From Enterococcus phoeniculicola ATCC BAA-412 (GTDB lineage: Bacteria > Bacillota > Bacilli > Lactobacillales > Enterococcaceae): a DNA stretch of 64,000 nucleotides. The translations under genes and the position numbers were made by a program. Numbering within the stretch: the stretch's first letter is position 1; each line of letters begins with the position of its first letter. The DNA lies in the NCBI RefSeq assembly GCF_000407505.1, contig NZ_ASWE01000006.1:1-64000 (forward strand). The letters run 5' to 3'. The notes below the pieces were generated by a model. It was not told the origin of the DNA. It saw only the letters and a list, made by a program, of their open reading frames with translations, and made no database searches. Of this stretch, positions 16,006 through 25,118 are shown piece by piece.

Positions 16006-16857
16006 ATGGAAATCATAGAAAAGGCACCGGCCAAGATTAATCTTGGATTGGATGTATTACATAAACGATCAGATGGCTATCATGAATTAGAAATGGTAAT
16101 GTCTAGTGTAGATTTGGCTGATCGACTAACTATTGAAGAAATCGCTGAAGATAAGATTATTATTGAAACAAATCGCGCCTTTTTACCTGTTGATGAGAGA
16201 AATCATGTGTATCAAGCTGCGATGCTAGTAAAAGAACGATATAAAATCAATCAAGGAATTAAAGTATCTATAAAAAAGAGTATCCCCGTTGCTGCAGGTT
16301 TAGGTGGTGGAAGTACGGATTGTGCGGCTGCTCTTCGAGGGTTAAACCGATTATGGAACTTAGGATTATCCTTAGAAGAACTAGCGGCTATGGGAATGGA
16401 AGTGGGCACAGATGTACCGTATTGTGTTTATGGGAAAACGGCTCTTATTACTGGAAAAGGAGAAAAAGTGTTTCCCATACCAGATATGCCACAGTGTTGG
16501 GTAGTGCTTGTTAAGCCGCGAATGAGCGTATCCACAGGCAAAGTATTTAATGAGGTCGATATGAATGAAATTCACCATCCAAACATTTCTGAGTTAAAGT
16601 CTGCTATCTATGCAAATGATTACACGAGAATGACGCAGGCTGTGGGCAATAGCTTGGAGGCAATCACCATTAAGCGTCATCCAATTATCCAGCAAATTAA
16701 AGATCGAATGCTCAAATATGGTGCAGATGCTACATTGATGAGCGGAAGTGGGCCAACTGTCTATGCACTATGTCAACAATATTCCAGAGCGCAGAGAATA
16801 TACAACGGATTAAAAGGGTTCTGCGATGAAGTGTATATTGTTCGAACTTTGAAGTAA
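16006..16857 (+). CDS. ispE: 4-diphosphocytidyl-2-C-methyl-D-erythritol kinase
   Basis: GHMP kinase that phosphorylates CDP-methylerythritol in the MEP route to isoprenoids. 283 residues from ATG 16006, the length seen in relatives; GGGTGAG precedes it and the frame start at 15994 adds only four residues. Motifs: KAPAKINLGLDV (substrate), PVAAGLGGGSTDCAA (ATP loop) and LMSGSGPTVYAL near the C-terminus. Most enterococci use mevalonate, yet this gene is widely kept in Firmicutes next to purR. Here a repeat-bounded gene and the zinc importer lie between the two. Confidence 0.93.
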   Translation: MEIIEKAPAKINLGLDVLHKRSDGYHELEMVMSSVDLADRLTIEEIAEDKIIIETNRAFLPVDERNHVYQAAMLVKERYKINQGIKVSIKKSIPVAAGLGGGSTDCAAALRGLNRLWNLGLSLEELAAMGMEVGTDVPYCVYGKTALITGKGEKVFPIPDMPQCWVVLVKPRMSVSTGKVFNEVDMNEIHHPNISELKSAIYANDYTRMTQAVGNSLEAITIKRHPIIQQIKDRMLKYGADATLMSGSGPTVYALCQQYSRAQRIYNGLKGFCDEVYIVRTLK

Positions 16858-17468
16858 GTTTGAGCTAGACGAAGTCGATAGTGAACGAAGGTCTGTTGTA
16901 AAATAAAAAAGACATGAATCTTATGAAATCTTGAACGTGTTAGAAATCAAGAAGGTCGGGACAGAAGTGTCCAGCTTTGAGAACAGACACTGTGCATCAT
17001 CGGAAATGAAGCTTCGTGGATTTGCAGCACCAGGTACTGTGCATCATCGAAAGTGAAACTTCCGTGATTTATAGCACTATGTTTCATATGCAGAAGTTGT
17101 TGAGAGCGAAACGCAGTGGAGATGAGTTCCCTCCCCACCCAACACGTAGTGTAGATGAGATGCTTCTATTCCTAACCTTTATTAAGCGTTTGCGAGGTGG
17201 GGCATAACTTAATTGGTTATGCCTCACCTTCTTTTTTTAGAATTACACGCAATGCTAGTGTGTAGTTAGAATGGTGGACTGTGTGTAAAATCTGTATAGA
17301 CCTTCTTAGTTGGTACTATGCTGTTTTGATTTGCTCATATTTTTGGCATGGTTCTTGCGACTTATAGAAGTGTAGACGAGACGTGCAGATTATTTCGATT
17401 GTTTAAAATGCAATGGATATAACTGCGTTTCACATTTAAAATGATAAATAAAATTGGAGGAATCAATT
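16858..17468 (+). other. Long intergenic region carrying the largest repeat copy
   Basis: About 600 bp without a supported gene. It contains the dispersed repeat at 16951-17238 and then about 230 bp of AT-rich sequence that must hold the promoter of the next gene; no clear -35/-10 pair stands out. A 63-codon frame at 17016-17207 lies wholly within the repeat. Confidence 0.55.
16951..17238 (+). repeat. Dispersed intergenic repeat, copy A (longest)
   Basis: Opens with GAAGGTCGGGACAGAAGTG and ends in a strong hairpin: GAGGTGGGGCATAAC (17194-17208) pairs with GTTATGCCTCACCTT (17216-17230), then a T tail. The interior has a tandem duplication with a 47-bp period: ACTGTGCATCATCG at 16989 and at 17036. 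It can act as the transcription terminator of ispE. Confidence 0.75.
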
Positions 17469-18392
17469 ATGGTTCAAAGACTGATTAGTGCTACATCAAA
17501 AGAAATCAAAAAAATGACAAAAGAAGAGCTGTTCCAAAGCATCAAGGCGAGTGAAGGTCGTGTAATTTTAAGTGAAAATGTGGTTGTTCAAGCCTCTGTT
17601 GCAGGAGATATTACTTGTGCGGAATTATCTAAAGCATACGGAGCTGACATGATTTTGCTAAATGTATTTGATGTTAATCATCCGATTGTGGTAGCTGCCT
17701 ATGAAGGGCAATATAGTGCAGAAACTTGTATTCCTAATGACGATGTTGTAAATCGTTTGAAAGAGCTAGTTGGCTTGCCAATAGGAATGAACGTGGAGCC
17801 AGTAGATGAAACAGCAAATTTAGAATCAACAAGAGTCGATGTTGCACCGGGGAGAAAAGCTTCGGTTGAAACGTTCAAAAAAGCGAATAAATTAGGGTTG
17901 GATTTTATCTTATTAACTGGAAATCCCGGAACTGGAGTAACGAATGAGTTAATCGCTAAAAATGTGAAAATTGCCAAAGAACATTTTGATGGAGTGATTA
18001 TTGCAGGGAAAATGCATAGTGCAGGAGTAGATGAGCCTGTTGTAAGCCTTGAGTCTGCCCAACAATTTATTGATGCGGGAGCGGATATTCTTCTTGTGCC
18101 TGCGGTAGGGACAGTTTGGGGAATTACGGACCAACAAGTAAAAGAAGTAGTTGACTTAGCGCATGCTAACGGAAAATTAGTCATGAGTGCCATTGGAACT
18201 TCCCAAGAAAGCGCACAGCCAGATGTTATTCGAGAAATTGGGATTAGAAATAAAATATTAGGGGTAGATATCCAACATATCGGCGATGCAAATATGGGGT
18301 TGGTAGGTATCGAGAACATTAAAGAATTATCGGATGCGATTCGGGGCAAACGTCATACGGTTGCACGAATGGCGCGATCAATCAATCGATAG
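17469..18392 (+). CDS. TIM-barrel-like protein of unknown function (DUF7916-like)
   Basis: 307 residues from ATG 17469, with TTGGAGGAA about 6 bp upstream. The chain alternates strands and helices like a beta/alpha barrel; strand ends carry ADMILLNVFDVNHP, FILLTGNPGTGV, GVIIAGKMHSAG and ADILLVPAVGTVWG, which could form a phosphate-binding site. I recognise the group only as a conserved Firmicute family without an assigned reaction, often near sugar-PTS genes; no PTS gene is nearby. It is bracketed by copies A and B of the dispersed repeat, hinting at insertion between ispE and the zinc operon. Confidence 0.75.
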   Translation: MVQRLISATSKEIKKMTKEELFQSIKASEGRVILSENVVVQASVAGDITCAELSKAYGADMILLNVFDVNHPIVVAAYEGQYSAETCIPNDDVVNRLKELVGLPIGMNVEPVDETANLESTRVDVAPGRKASVETFKKANKLGLDFILLTGNPGTGVTNELIAKNVKIAKEHFDGVIIAGKMHSAGVDEPVVSLESAQQFIDAGADILLVPAVGTVWGITDQQVKEVVDLAHANGKLVMSAIGTSQESAQPDVIREIGIRNKILGVDIQHIGDANMGLVGIENIKELSDAIRGKRHTVARMARSINR

Positions 18393-18461
18393 TAACGGAT
18401 AGTGACTACAATACTGTGAAGGGAAAAGAAAAAGGGTCTTCAAAGCCTCATTCATTTTTAT

Positions 18462-18549
18462 GAAGCTAAACACTTCTGTTCCCGCCGTTTATTAAAATTT
18501 TACGAGGATGGAACGTAACTGAGATAGTTATGTCCATCCTCGTTTTTTT
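18462..18549 (+). repeat. Dispersed intergenic repeat, copy B (right half), acting as terminator
   Basis: Contains AAACACTTCTGTTCCCGCC, TTTATTAAAATTTTACGAGG and the terminal hairpin CGAGGATGG...CCATCCTCG followed by seven T. The left arm (GGGACAGAAGTG) is missing. Confidence 0.7.
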
Positions 18550-18615
18550 CTGTTTACTGTTATAAAATGAGTAGTAGTTCATATTTTTTCCGATTTACAA
18601 GGAAATCATTTCTCT

Positions 18616-18636
18616 AAATCGGAAATTCTCCGATTT
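18616..18636 (+). promoter_or_regulatory. Zur-like operator 1
   Basis: AAATCGG and CCGATTT form an inverted repeat with a 7-bp centre. It resembles the Bacillus Zur box (half-site AAATCGTAA) and lies just upstream of the -35 of the zinc importer operon. Confidence 0.65.
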
Positions 18637-18639
18637 CTA

Positions 18640-18668
18640 TTGACGAAGAGAAAATACTCTGCTAAATT
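18640..18668 (+). promoter_or_regulatory. Promoter of the zinc importer operon
   Basis: TTGACG at 18640-18645, a 17-bp spacer and TAAATT at 18663-18668, framed by the two Zur-like operators. Confidence 0.65.
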
Positions 18669-18681
18669 AGTTCTTGTCGTC

Positions 18682-18701
18682 AAATCGTAATTTTCCGATT
18701 T
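18682..18701 (+). promoter_or_regulatory. Zur-like operator 2
   Basis: AAATCGTAAT at 18682-18691 opposes CCGATTT at 18695-18701. The left half matches the Bacillus Zur half-site exactly. It covers the expected transcription start, so bound repressor would block initiation. Confidence 0.65.
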
Positions 18702-18728
18702 GTCAAAAACAGGAGAAGAGGATTGCGT

Positions 18729-19652
18729 ATGAAAAAATTTGGGCTGCTAGTCAGCGTATTTGCAGGAATGTTATTGTTAACTGCTTGTGGCGAAAGGAAA
18801 ACAAGCTCTGATTCAGACAAACTACAAGTGATGACCACTTTTTATCCAATGTATGAATTCACCAAACAGGTTGTAGGAGAAGAGGGCGAAGTAGAGCTTT
18901 TAATTCCTGCGGGCACAGAACCTCATGATTATGAACCTAGTGCAAAGGATTTAGCAAAAATCAGCAATGCAGATGCATTTGTCTATAATAGTTCTGAACT
19001 TGAAACATGGGTGCCAAATGTAAAGAAAAATTTAGGTGAGAATTTAATTATTGAAGCGGCTAGCACAATTGATCTTGAAGCAGGGGAAGAAGATCATGAT
19101 CACGAGGGAGAAACGCAAGGACATCATCATGAGCTTGATCCTCATGTGTGGCTAGATCCTGTTTTGGCAGTGAAAGAAGTAGAGAATATTTGTGATCAGT
19201 TAAGCAAAAAGTATCCTGAGCAAAAAGAAAATTTTGAAAAAAATGCGCGTATTTATATTACAGAATTAGAAAATTTAGATAAGGAATTTAAAGAAGCGTT
19301 TGAAGGGGCCAAAAATAAAACCTTTGTGACACAGCATGCTGCATTTGGTTATTTAGCAAGACAGTATGGACTAACACAAGAAGCAATTTCAGGTGTTTCT
19401 CCAGATCAAGAGCCTTCACCTAGCCGATTAGCAGAATTGAAGCATTATGTAGAAGAAAATGATGTAAAGGTTATTTATTTTGAAGAGAATGCCTCTTCAA
19501 AAGTAGCAGAAACACTTTCTAATGAAACAGGTGTTGAGCTTGCTGTACTAAATCCATTAGAAAGCTTAACAAATAAGCAGATCGAGCAGGGTGAAACCTA
19601 TCTCACTGTTATGAAGAAAAATATTGAATCTTTGAAGAAAAGTATCCAATAA
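18729..19652 (+). CDS. adcA: Zinc-binding lipoprotein of a ZnuACB/AdcACB importer
   Basis: 307 residues from ATG 18729. Signal peptide with lipobox LTAC. The family opens with MTTFYPMYEFTKQV, carries the metal ligand His in GTEPHDYEP, and has the His/Asp/Glu-rich loop (about 118-136: EDHDHEGETQGHHH) that marks zinc rather than manganese binders; further ligands are in DPHVWLDP and in THAAFGY-like VTQHAAFGYLA. It captures Zn2+ outside the cell and hands it to the permease. Two Zur-like operators flank its promoter. It lacks the extra C-terminal ZinT domain of streptococcal AdcA. The symbol follows streptococcal usage; znuA is equivalent. Confidence 0.92.
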   Translation: MKKFGLLVSVFAGMLLLTACGERKTSSDSDKLQVMTTFYPMYEFTKQVVGEEGEVELLIPAGTEPHDYEPSAKDLAKISNADAFVYNSSELETWVPNVKKNLGENLIIEAASTIDLEAGEEDHDHEGETQGHHHELDPHVWLDPVLAVKEVENICDQLSKKYPEQKENFEKNARIYITELENLDKEFKEAFEGAKNKTFVTQHAAFGYLARQYGLTQEAISGVSPDQEPSPSRLAELKHYVEENDVKVIYFEENASSKVAETLSNETGVELAVLNPLESLTNKQIEQGETYLTVMKKNIESLKKSIQ

Positions 19653-19671
19653 GTAGAAGAGGAGCTTAGTC

Positions 19672-20352
19672 ATGCGTTATGTAGAAGTAGATGATCTAAC
19701 ATTTTATTATGATGACGAGCCTGTGTTGGAGAACGTTTCCTATCATGTAGATGCAGGTGAGTTTGTCATTTTAACTGGTGAAAATGGTGCCGCAAAATCG
19801 ACGCTCATAAAATCCACGATAGGGCTGTTGAAGCCAACGAAGGGGACGATAAAAATTGCAGAAAAAAACGTCGAAGGTCAAAAACTTTCGATGGGCTATA
19901 TACCTCAGCAAGTTGCTTCATTTAATGCGGGGTTTCCAAGTACTGTTTTAGAGTTGGTCCGTTCAGGCAGATATCCAAGAGATCGGTGGTTTAAGCCGTT
20001 GACAAAAAAAGATCATCAGCATGTGGAAAAGGCACTAGAAGCAGTGGGTATGTGGGAAATGCGTCACAAAAGAATTGGGGAACTATCGGGAGGACAAAAG
20101 CAGCGAATTAGCTTGGCGAGAATTTTTGCAACAGATCCTGATTTATTTATTTTAGATGAACCTACAACAGGAATGGATGAGAAATCACGAAAAGATTTTT
20201 ATCGTCTGCTACGTCATAATGCACATGACCATGGCAAATCAATTTTGATGATTACACATGACCATGAGGACATCAAAGAATATGCTGATCGACAAATTCG
20301 GCTTGTTAGAAAGGAGGACTCTCCATGGCGTTGTTTTCATATGAATTCATGA
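19672..20352 (+). CDS. adcC: Zinc ABC importer ATPase
   Basis: 226 residues. The Walker A reads GENGAAKST, with Ala in place of the usual second-last Gly, a variant I recall from Gram-positive AdcC/ZnuC proteins. Signature LSGGQKQR, Walker [13 protein letters not shown] and switch His ITHDHED are standard. It lies 19 bp after adcA and overlaps the permease gene by 28 bp. It should energise zinc import with AdcA and AdcB, under the same Zur-like control. Confidence 0.92.
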   Translation: MRYVEVDDLTFYYDDEPVLENVSYHVDAGEFVILTGENGAAKSTLIKSTIGLLKPTKGTIKIAEKNVEGQKLSMGYIPQQVASFNAGFPSTVLELVRSGRYPRDRWFKPLTKKDHQHVEKALEAVGMWEMRHKRIGELSGGQKQRISLARIFATDPDLFILDEPTTGMDEKSRKDFYRLLRHNAHDHGKSILMITHDHEDIKEYADRQIRLVRKEDSPWRCFHMNS

Positions 20353-21158
20353 GACTGGCCTTCTTGGCTGCCATTTTCATTTCAGGAATAGCCCCTATGT
20401 TGGGTGTCTTTCTGGTGATTCGCCGGCAGTCGCTGATGGCAGATACATTATCACATGTCTCTTTAGCAGGTGTGGCATTAGGCTTCTTTCTAAACTGGAA
20501 TCCTGATGTAACGACTCTCATCATTGTAATCATTGCGGCAATCATTTTAGAGTATCTGCGAATGATCTATCGAACCTACTCAGAAATTGCCATCGCTATT
20601 TTAATGTCAGGTGGTTTAGCACTAGCTTTAGTACTGATGCAATTTAGCAGTGGGAATTCAGCAACAAGTATCCAATCTTATCTATTTGGTTCGATTATCA
20701 CAATTACAAAGGGACAAGTTATTTTCTTAGGCAGTTTATTTGTTGTCATTGCTGCGTTGTTTTTCTTGTTTAAGAGACCAATGTACGTATTAACCTTTGA
20801 CGAAGATGCAGCACATGTAGATGGTTTGCCGACACAATGGATGTCCATGCTGTTTAATGTTGTAACAGGAGTTGCTATTGCTGTCATGATTCCGATAGCC
20901 GGGGCTCTTTTAATTTCTGCGATTATGGTTTTGCCAGCAGCAATCGGTTTAAGAATAGGAAAAAGCTTTAATGCGGTGATTGCAATTAGTGTGGTCGTTG
21001 GATTTGTTGGAATGCTTAGTGGTTTAACAGGTTCATTTTACTGGGAAACACCTCCAGGAGCTACAATTACATTAGTGTTTATCGGATTGTTTTTAGTTGT
21101 GAATATAAGCAAACGGTTGATTATTGGAATACAAAGAAAAAAACATTTGGAAAAGTAG
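20325..21158 (+). CDS. adcB: Zinc ABC importer permease
   Basis: 277 residues with about eight hydrophobic helices, of the ABC-3 family. Conserved features are [33 protein letters not shown] near the N-terminus (helix and cytoplasmic loop) and [14 protein letters not shown] toward the C-terminus. AAGGAGG lies inside the ATPase gene about 8 bp before ATG 20325. It forms the membrane channel of the importer and ends the operon at a strong terminator. Confidence 0.92.
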   Translation: MALFSYEFMRLAFLAAIFISGIAPMLGVFLVIRRQSLMADTLSHVSLAGVALGFFLNWNPDVTTLIIVIIAAIILEYLRMIYRTYSEIAIAILMSGGLALALVLMQFSSGNSATSIQSYLFGSIITITKGQVIFLGSLFVVIAALFFLFKRPMYVLTFDEDAAHVDGLPTQWMSMLFNVVTGVAIAVMIPIAGALLISAIMVLPAAIGLRIGKSFNAVIAISVVVGFVGMLSGLTGSFYWETPPGATITLVFIGLFLVVNISKRLIIGIQRKKHLEK

Positions 21159-21188
21159 AGAAAAACGAAAGTTTTTCTCTATTTTTTT
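21156..21188 (+). terminator. Terminator of the zinc importer operon
   Basis: TAGAGAAAAAC pairs perfectly with GTTTTTCTCTA around a GAAA tetraloop, followed by seven T. The stem begins at the adcB stop codon. Confidence 0.9.
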
Positions 21189-21237
21189 CTTAATTTTAAT
21201 GAATAAGCCATTTTTTACAAAAATATAGAGAAAACAC

Positions 21238-21266
21238 TCGATATTATTCGGATAAAGCCTTATAAT
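21238..21266 (+). promoter_or_regulatory. purR promoter with a possible PurBox
   Basis: TATAAT at 21261-21266 with TCGATA 17 bp upstream. The spacer contains TTATTCGG, the complement of CCGAATAA, close to the PurR-binding core CCGAACA; autoregulation is possible but unproven. Confidence 0.45.
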
Positions 21267-21301
21267 GAAAAACGATAAACTATGAGAAGGAGTTGAATTG
21301 T

Positions 21302-22123
21302 GTGAAAGTTCGTCGAAGTGAACGATTAATTGACATGACGCAGTATTTACTTGATCATCCGCACGAATTGGTTTCATTAACTTATTTTGCTGCACGTTAT
21401 GAGTCAGCAAAATCATCAATTAGTGAAGATTTAGCAATTATTAAAAAAACATTTAAGGAAAGAGGAACAGGTCGATTGGAGACAATCCCTGGGGCAGCTG
21501 GTGGTGTCCAGTTTCTTCCAGAGATGTCTTATGAGGAGGCTAAAGAGTACATTACTTCTTTAGCAGATCGTTTGTCTGAACAGGATCGTTTATTGCCAGG
21601 TGGTTATGTTTATCTTTCTGATCTTTTGGGTGAGCCAGAAATGCTTCGTCAAGTAGGTCGAATCATCGCTTCAAAATATTTAGGAAAACAAATTGATGCA
21701 GTAATGACTGTTGCTACAAAAGGAGTACCGATTGCGCAAGCAGTTTCTTACTATCTTAATGTGCCATTTGTTATTGTTCGTCGTGATTCAAAGATTACTG
21801 AAGGCTCAACCGTAAGTGTAAACTATGTATCAGGTTCATCTGAAAGAATTGAAAAGATGGAGCTGTCAAAACGCAGTTTAAAACGCGGGTCACGAGTTTT
21901 AGTTGTCGATGACTTCATGAAGGGCGGCGGAACAGTTAACGGAATGAAGAGCTTGATTGAAGAATTTGAAGCGGAGCTAGTAGGAATTACTGTATTTGCA
22001 GAATCGAAATTTCACGGAACACGTGCAATTGATGATTATACGTCATTATTGTATGTTGAAGATGTTGATACACAAACAAAAACGATTTCAGTTGTTCCAG
22101 GTAACTATTTTAAAGAAGCTTAG
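21302..22123 (+). CDS. purR: Pur operon repressor PurR
   Basis: 273 residues from GTG 21302, with GAAGGAG about 9 bp upstream. An N-terminal winged helix (VRRSERLIDMTQYL) is followed by a phosphoribosyltransferase-like domain with the PRPP loop LVVDDFMKGGGTVNGM. In the B. subtilis family PRPP binding releases PurR from PurBoxes and allows purine gene expression. Transcribed alone between two hairpins. Its PRPP signal is made by Prs, encoded 1.7 kb downstream. Confidence 0.95.
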   Translation: MKVRRSERLIDMTQYLLDHPHELVSLTYFAARYESAKSSISEDLAIIKKTFKERGTGRLETIPGAAGGVQFLPEMSYEEAKEYITSLADRLSEQDRLLPGGYVYLSDLLGEPEMLRQVGRIIASKYLGKQIDAVMTVATKGVPIAQAVSYYLNVPFVIVRRDSKITEGSTVSVNYVSGSSERIEKMELSKRSLKRGSRVLVVDDFMKGGGTVNGMKSLIEEFEAELVGITVFAESKFHGTRAIDDYTSLLYVEDVDTQTKTISVVPGNYFKEA

Positions 22124-22208
22124 TTGAGTAAATACCTTTTGTTAACTATGCTAGAGATAGAGTGGATGCTAAATTATTTTTCACGAATGGTTCATAGATA
22201 AAATCCGT

Positions 22209-22242
22209 GCTTGCGACAGTTGGGTTGTCGCAGGCTTTTTTT
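22209..22242 (+). terminator. Terminator of purR
   Basis: GCTTGCGACA pairs with TGTCGCAGGC (one G-T wobble), loop of 7 nt, then TTTTTTT. Confidence 0.9.
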
Positions 22243-22262
22243 GTGAAAAGTAATTGGTCTAG

Positions 22263-22291
22263 TTGAAAAATGGAAGTGTGTAAGCTACACT
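22263..22291 (+). promoter_or_regulatory. Promoter of glmU
   Basis: TTGAAA at 22263-22268, a 17-bp spacer and TACACT at 22286-22291. Confidence 0.6.
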
Positions 22292-22333
22292 AAATAAGAA
22301 ATAAAGAGGAAAAATAAAATAGGAGTGAACAAG

Positions 22334-23722
22334 ATGGAAACTCGTTATGCAATCATCATGGCGGCTGGTAAAGGTACCCGCATGAAATCAAAATTATATA
22401 AAGTTCTTCATTCAGTAGCTGGAAAACCAATGGTTGAGCATATTATCAACCGAGTGGTAGAAACAAATCCTGCGGAAATTATTACGATTGTAGGCCATGG
22501 CGCTGAAATGGTAAAAGAGCAGTTGGGAAATCGAAGCAAATATGCCCTACAAGAGGAACAATTAGGAACAGGGCATGCGGTATTACAGGCAGAGCCCTTT
22601 TTAAAAGGAAAAGAAGGAACAACTCTAGTTATCAGTGGAGATACCCCTCTGTTAACTTCAGAAACTTTAAATAATTTATTTGAATATCACCAGGGAAAAA
22701 AGGCAAGTGCGACAATTTTAACTGCGCATGCTGAAAATCCAACGGGCTATGGTCGTATTTTACGAGATCATGTAGGTATTGTGAAGAAAATTGTTGAACA
22801 AAAAGATGCAACGATAGAAGAAGCACGTGTCCAAGAAATAAATACAGGAACTTACTGCTTTGACAATGAAGCTTTATTTGAAGCGTTGAATAAAGTTGAA
22901 ACAAACAACGCACAAGGGGAATACTATTTAACAGATATCATTGAAATCCTAAAAAATGAAGGGAAAACAGTTGCAGCTTATCAGACGGATAGCTTTGAAG
23001 AGTCTTTGGGAGTCAATGATCGGATTGCTTTAGCCAATGCAAATAAGAGTATGCGCGAGCGTATCAATAATATGCACATGGTAAATGGCGTAACCTTTAT
23101 TGATCCGGCCAATACGTATATTGATGAAGGCGTAAAAATTGGTTCAGATACATTAATCGAAGCAGGTGTTCACATTAAAGGAGAAACAGTCATTGGTGAA
23201 GACTGCTTTATTGGGGCAAATTCACAAATTGAAGATAGCGTTATTGAAGACAACGTTAAAATTCTTTCCTCTGTTGTAGAAAAAAGTTTAGTGCATTCTC
23301 ATGCTGATGTAGGTCCGTATGCTCATCTTCGTCCAAAGGCTGAAATTGGCACCGGCGCACATGTGGGAAATTTTGTAGAAATCAAAAATGCAATCATTGG
23401 GGAGAAAACGAAAGTTGGCCATTTAACCTATGTAGGCGATGCTACCTTAGGAAAAGAAATTAACGTAGGCTGTGGGGTAGTATTTGTGAATTACGACGGG
23501 AAGAATAAGTACCGTACCAATGTAGGAGATCACAGTTTTATTGGTTCAGCAGCAAACCTTGTAGCACCTCTAGAAATCGCCGATAATACGTCGATTGCTG
23601 CGGGGTCTACCATTACGAAGGATGTACCAGAATATGCACTTGCTATTGCACGTGCAAGACAAGAAAATAAAGAAAACTATGCAAAAAAATTACCTTTTTT
23701 AAATGAGAGTTTCCATAAATAG
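22334..23722 (+). CDS. glmU: Bifunctional GlmU: GlcN-1-P acetyltransferase / GlcNAc-1-P uridyltransferase
   Basis: 462 residues from ATG 22334 (TAGGAG 8 bp upstream; GTG 22325 is the alternative). The N-terminal uridyltransferase has [17 protein letters not shown] and GDTPLL. The C-terminal left-handed beta-helix (about 252-440) has hexapeptide repeats and the active-site region [11 protein letters not shown]...HVGNFVE. It makes UDP-GlcNAc for peptidoglycan and teichoic acids. Neighbouring prs follows 116 bp later, as in many Firmicutes. Confidence 0.96.
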   Translation: METRYAIIMAAGKGTRMKSKLYKVLHSVAGKPMVEHIINRVVETNPAEIITIVGHGAEMVKEQLGNRSKYALQEEQLGTGHAVLQAEPFLKGKEGTTLVISGDTPLLTSETLNNLFEYHQGKKASATILTAHAENPTGYGRILRDHVGIVKKIVEQKDATIEEARVQEINTGTYCFDNEALFEALNKVETNNAQGEYYLTDIIEILKNEGKTVAAYQTDSFEESLGVNDRIALANANKSMRERINNMHMVNGVTFIDPANTYIDEGVKIGSDTLIEAGVHIKGETVIGEDCFIGANSQIEDSVIEDNVKILSSVVEKSLVHSHADVGPYAHLRPKAEIGTGAHVGNFVEIKNAIIGEKTKVGHLTYVGDATLGKEINVGCGVVFVNYDGKNKYRTNVGDHSFIGSAANLVAPLEIADNTSIAAGSTITKDVPEYALAIARARQENKENYAKKLPFLNESFHK

Positions 23723-23780
23723 CTTGATTTATCTGATAAAAATGACTAGTATTTATATGGAAGAATTGTTTGGGAATTTG

Positions 23781-23809
23781 TTGAAAGAAAATTTTTCAGA
23801 CAGCTTAAT
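23781..23809 (+). promoter_or_regulatory. Possible promoter of prs
   Basis: TTGAAA at 23781-23786, a 17-bp spacer and CTTAAT at 23804-23809; the -10 deviates at its first base. Confidence 0.4.
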
Positions 23810-23838
23810 TTGCCAACAAAAAGAAAGTGGAGGTCCCC

Positions 23839-24810
23839 ATGTCGAAACATTACTTTGATCCAAGATTGAAAATTTTTGCACTAAATTCAAACCGTCCTTT
23901 AGCTGAAAAAATTGCAGCAGCTGTGGGTGTTGAATTAGGAAAGTCTTCTGTAACCCAATTTAGTGATGGTGAAATTCAAGTAAATATTGAAGAAAGTATC
24001 CGTGGTTCTCATGTATACGTGATTCAGTCAACAAGTAGCCCAGTCAATGACAACTTAATGGAGTTATTAATTATGATTGATGCATTGAAACGTGCGAGTG
24101 CAAAAACGATTAATGTGGTTATGCCTTATTACGGATATGCGCGTCAAGACAGAAAAGCACGTGCGCGTGAACCAATTACAGCTAAATTAGTTGCAAACAT
24201 GATTGAAAAAGCAGGGGCAACACGCATGTTAACACTTGACTTACATGCTGTCCAAATTCAGGGATTCTTTGATATTCCTGTAGATCACTTGATGGGCGCG
24301 CCATTGATTGCAAATTATTTCTTGGAAAAGGGCATTTCTGGTGATGACGTAGTGGTTGTTTCACCTGACCATGGTGGTGTAACTCGTGCTCGTAAATTGG
24401 CAGAGTTCTTAAAAGCACCGATTGCGATTATTGATAAACGTCGTCCAAAAGCGAATGTAGCAGAAGTAATGAATATTATCGGAAAAGTTGATGGGAAGAC
24501 ATGTGTCTTAATTGACGACATGATTGATACAGCTGGGACGATTACGTTGGCTGCTAATGCATTGAAGGAAGCTGGCGCTAAAAGTGTCTATGCTTCTTGT
24601 ACACATCCTGTATTGTCAGGACCTGCATTACAACGAATTTCAGATTCTGCAATCGAGCGCTTGGTTGTAACGGATTCTATCAATTTACCAGAGAACCGAA
24701 AAATTGAAAAGATTGATGAAGTAAGTGTTGGTGAATTAATGGGAGACGCAATTAAACGTATTCATGAAAATAAACCAGTAAGTCCACTATTTGAAACAAA
24801 AAAACAATAA
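23839..24810 (+). CDS. prs: Ribose-phosphate pyrophosphokinase (PRPP synthetase)
   Basis: 323 residues from ATG 23839, with GGAGGT 5 bp upstream; GTG 23827 would overlap that site. It converts ribose 5-phosphate and ATP to PRPP for purines, pyrimidines, His and Trp. Motifs: [33 protein letters not shown] (ATP loop and flexible lid), [15 protein letters not shown] and the PRPP loop [13 protein letters not shown]. It is class I, with allosteric residues conserved. Ends at a hairpin immediately downstream. Confidence 0.96.
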   Translation: MSKHYFDPRLKIFALNSNRPLAEKIAAAVGVELGKSSVTQFSDGEIQVNIEESIRGSHVYVIQSTSSPVNDNLMELLIMIDALKRASAKTINVVMPYYGYARQDRKARAREPITAKLVANMIEKAGATRMLTLDLHAVQIQGFFDIPVDHLMGAPLIANYFLEKGISGDDVVVVSPDHGGVTRARKLAEFLKAPIAIIDKRRPKANVAEVMNIIGKVDGKTCVLIDDMIDTAGTITLAANALKEAGAKSVYASCTHPVLSGPALQRISDSAIERLVVTDSINLPENRKIEKIDEVSVGELMGDAIKRIHENKPVSPLFETKKQ

Positions 24811-24820
24811 TCGAATGTGA

Positions 24821-24863
24821 AGAAGACCGGTTAGCTGAAGGATTCAGCAGCTGGTCTTTTTAC
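24821..24863 (+). terminator. Terminator of prs
   Basis: AAGACCGG... pairs with ...CTGGTCTT with an inner CTGAA/TTCAG helix, followed by TTTTT. Confidence 0.75.
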
Positions 24864-25118
24864 CTTATCAAGTACAGGGGATTTTTGTTAATTCGTTTAG
24901 CTAGTTCTTAAGATGAATGTTCAGTTCTACAATGAATCATCTAAGGTACAAGAGATACATTTGTTGTGTCTGTTTATCGTGTTAGTGGGGAAATCAATTA
25001 AATTATCGAAAAAGAGGAGACAACAGAATAAAATACATAGACGAGAATGAACTATTTCCTTCTTTTGAGCAGATGTGCTATTATATGTGGGTAAGAATTA
25101 TTAAAATTAAATAGAACA
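24864..25118 (+). other. Intergenic region before the TPP riboswitch
   Basis: About 255 bp without a gene. TGCTATTAT at about 25077-25085 could be an extended -10 for the thiT transcript, placing its start shortly before the riboswitch. Confidence 0.4.

Noticed and set aside
17016-17207. 63-codon frame inside repeat copy A
   Set aside because: Lies entirely in a repeated non-coding element whose other copies do not keep the frame.
17699-18349. 216-codon minus-strand frame opposite the TIM-barrel gene
   Set aside because: Antisense shadow; the plus-strand gene has a good start and a conserved-looking fold.
19768-19803. Apparent Walker A defect (GENGAAKST) in the zinc importer ATPase
   Set aside because: The Ala variant is, as far as I recall, usual in Gram-positive AdcC/ZnuC proteins; all other ATPase motifs are intact.
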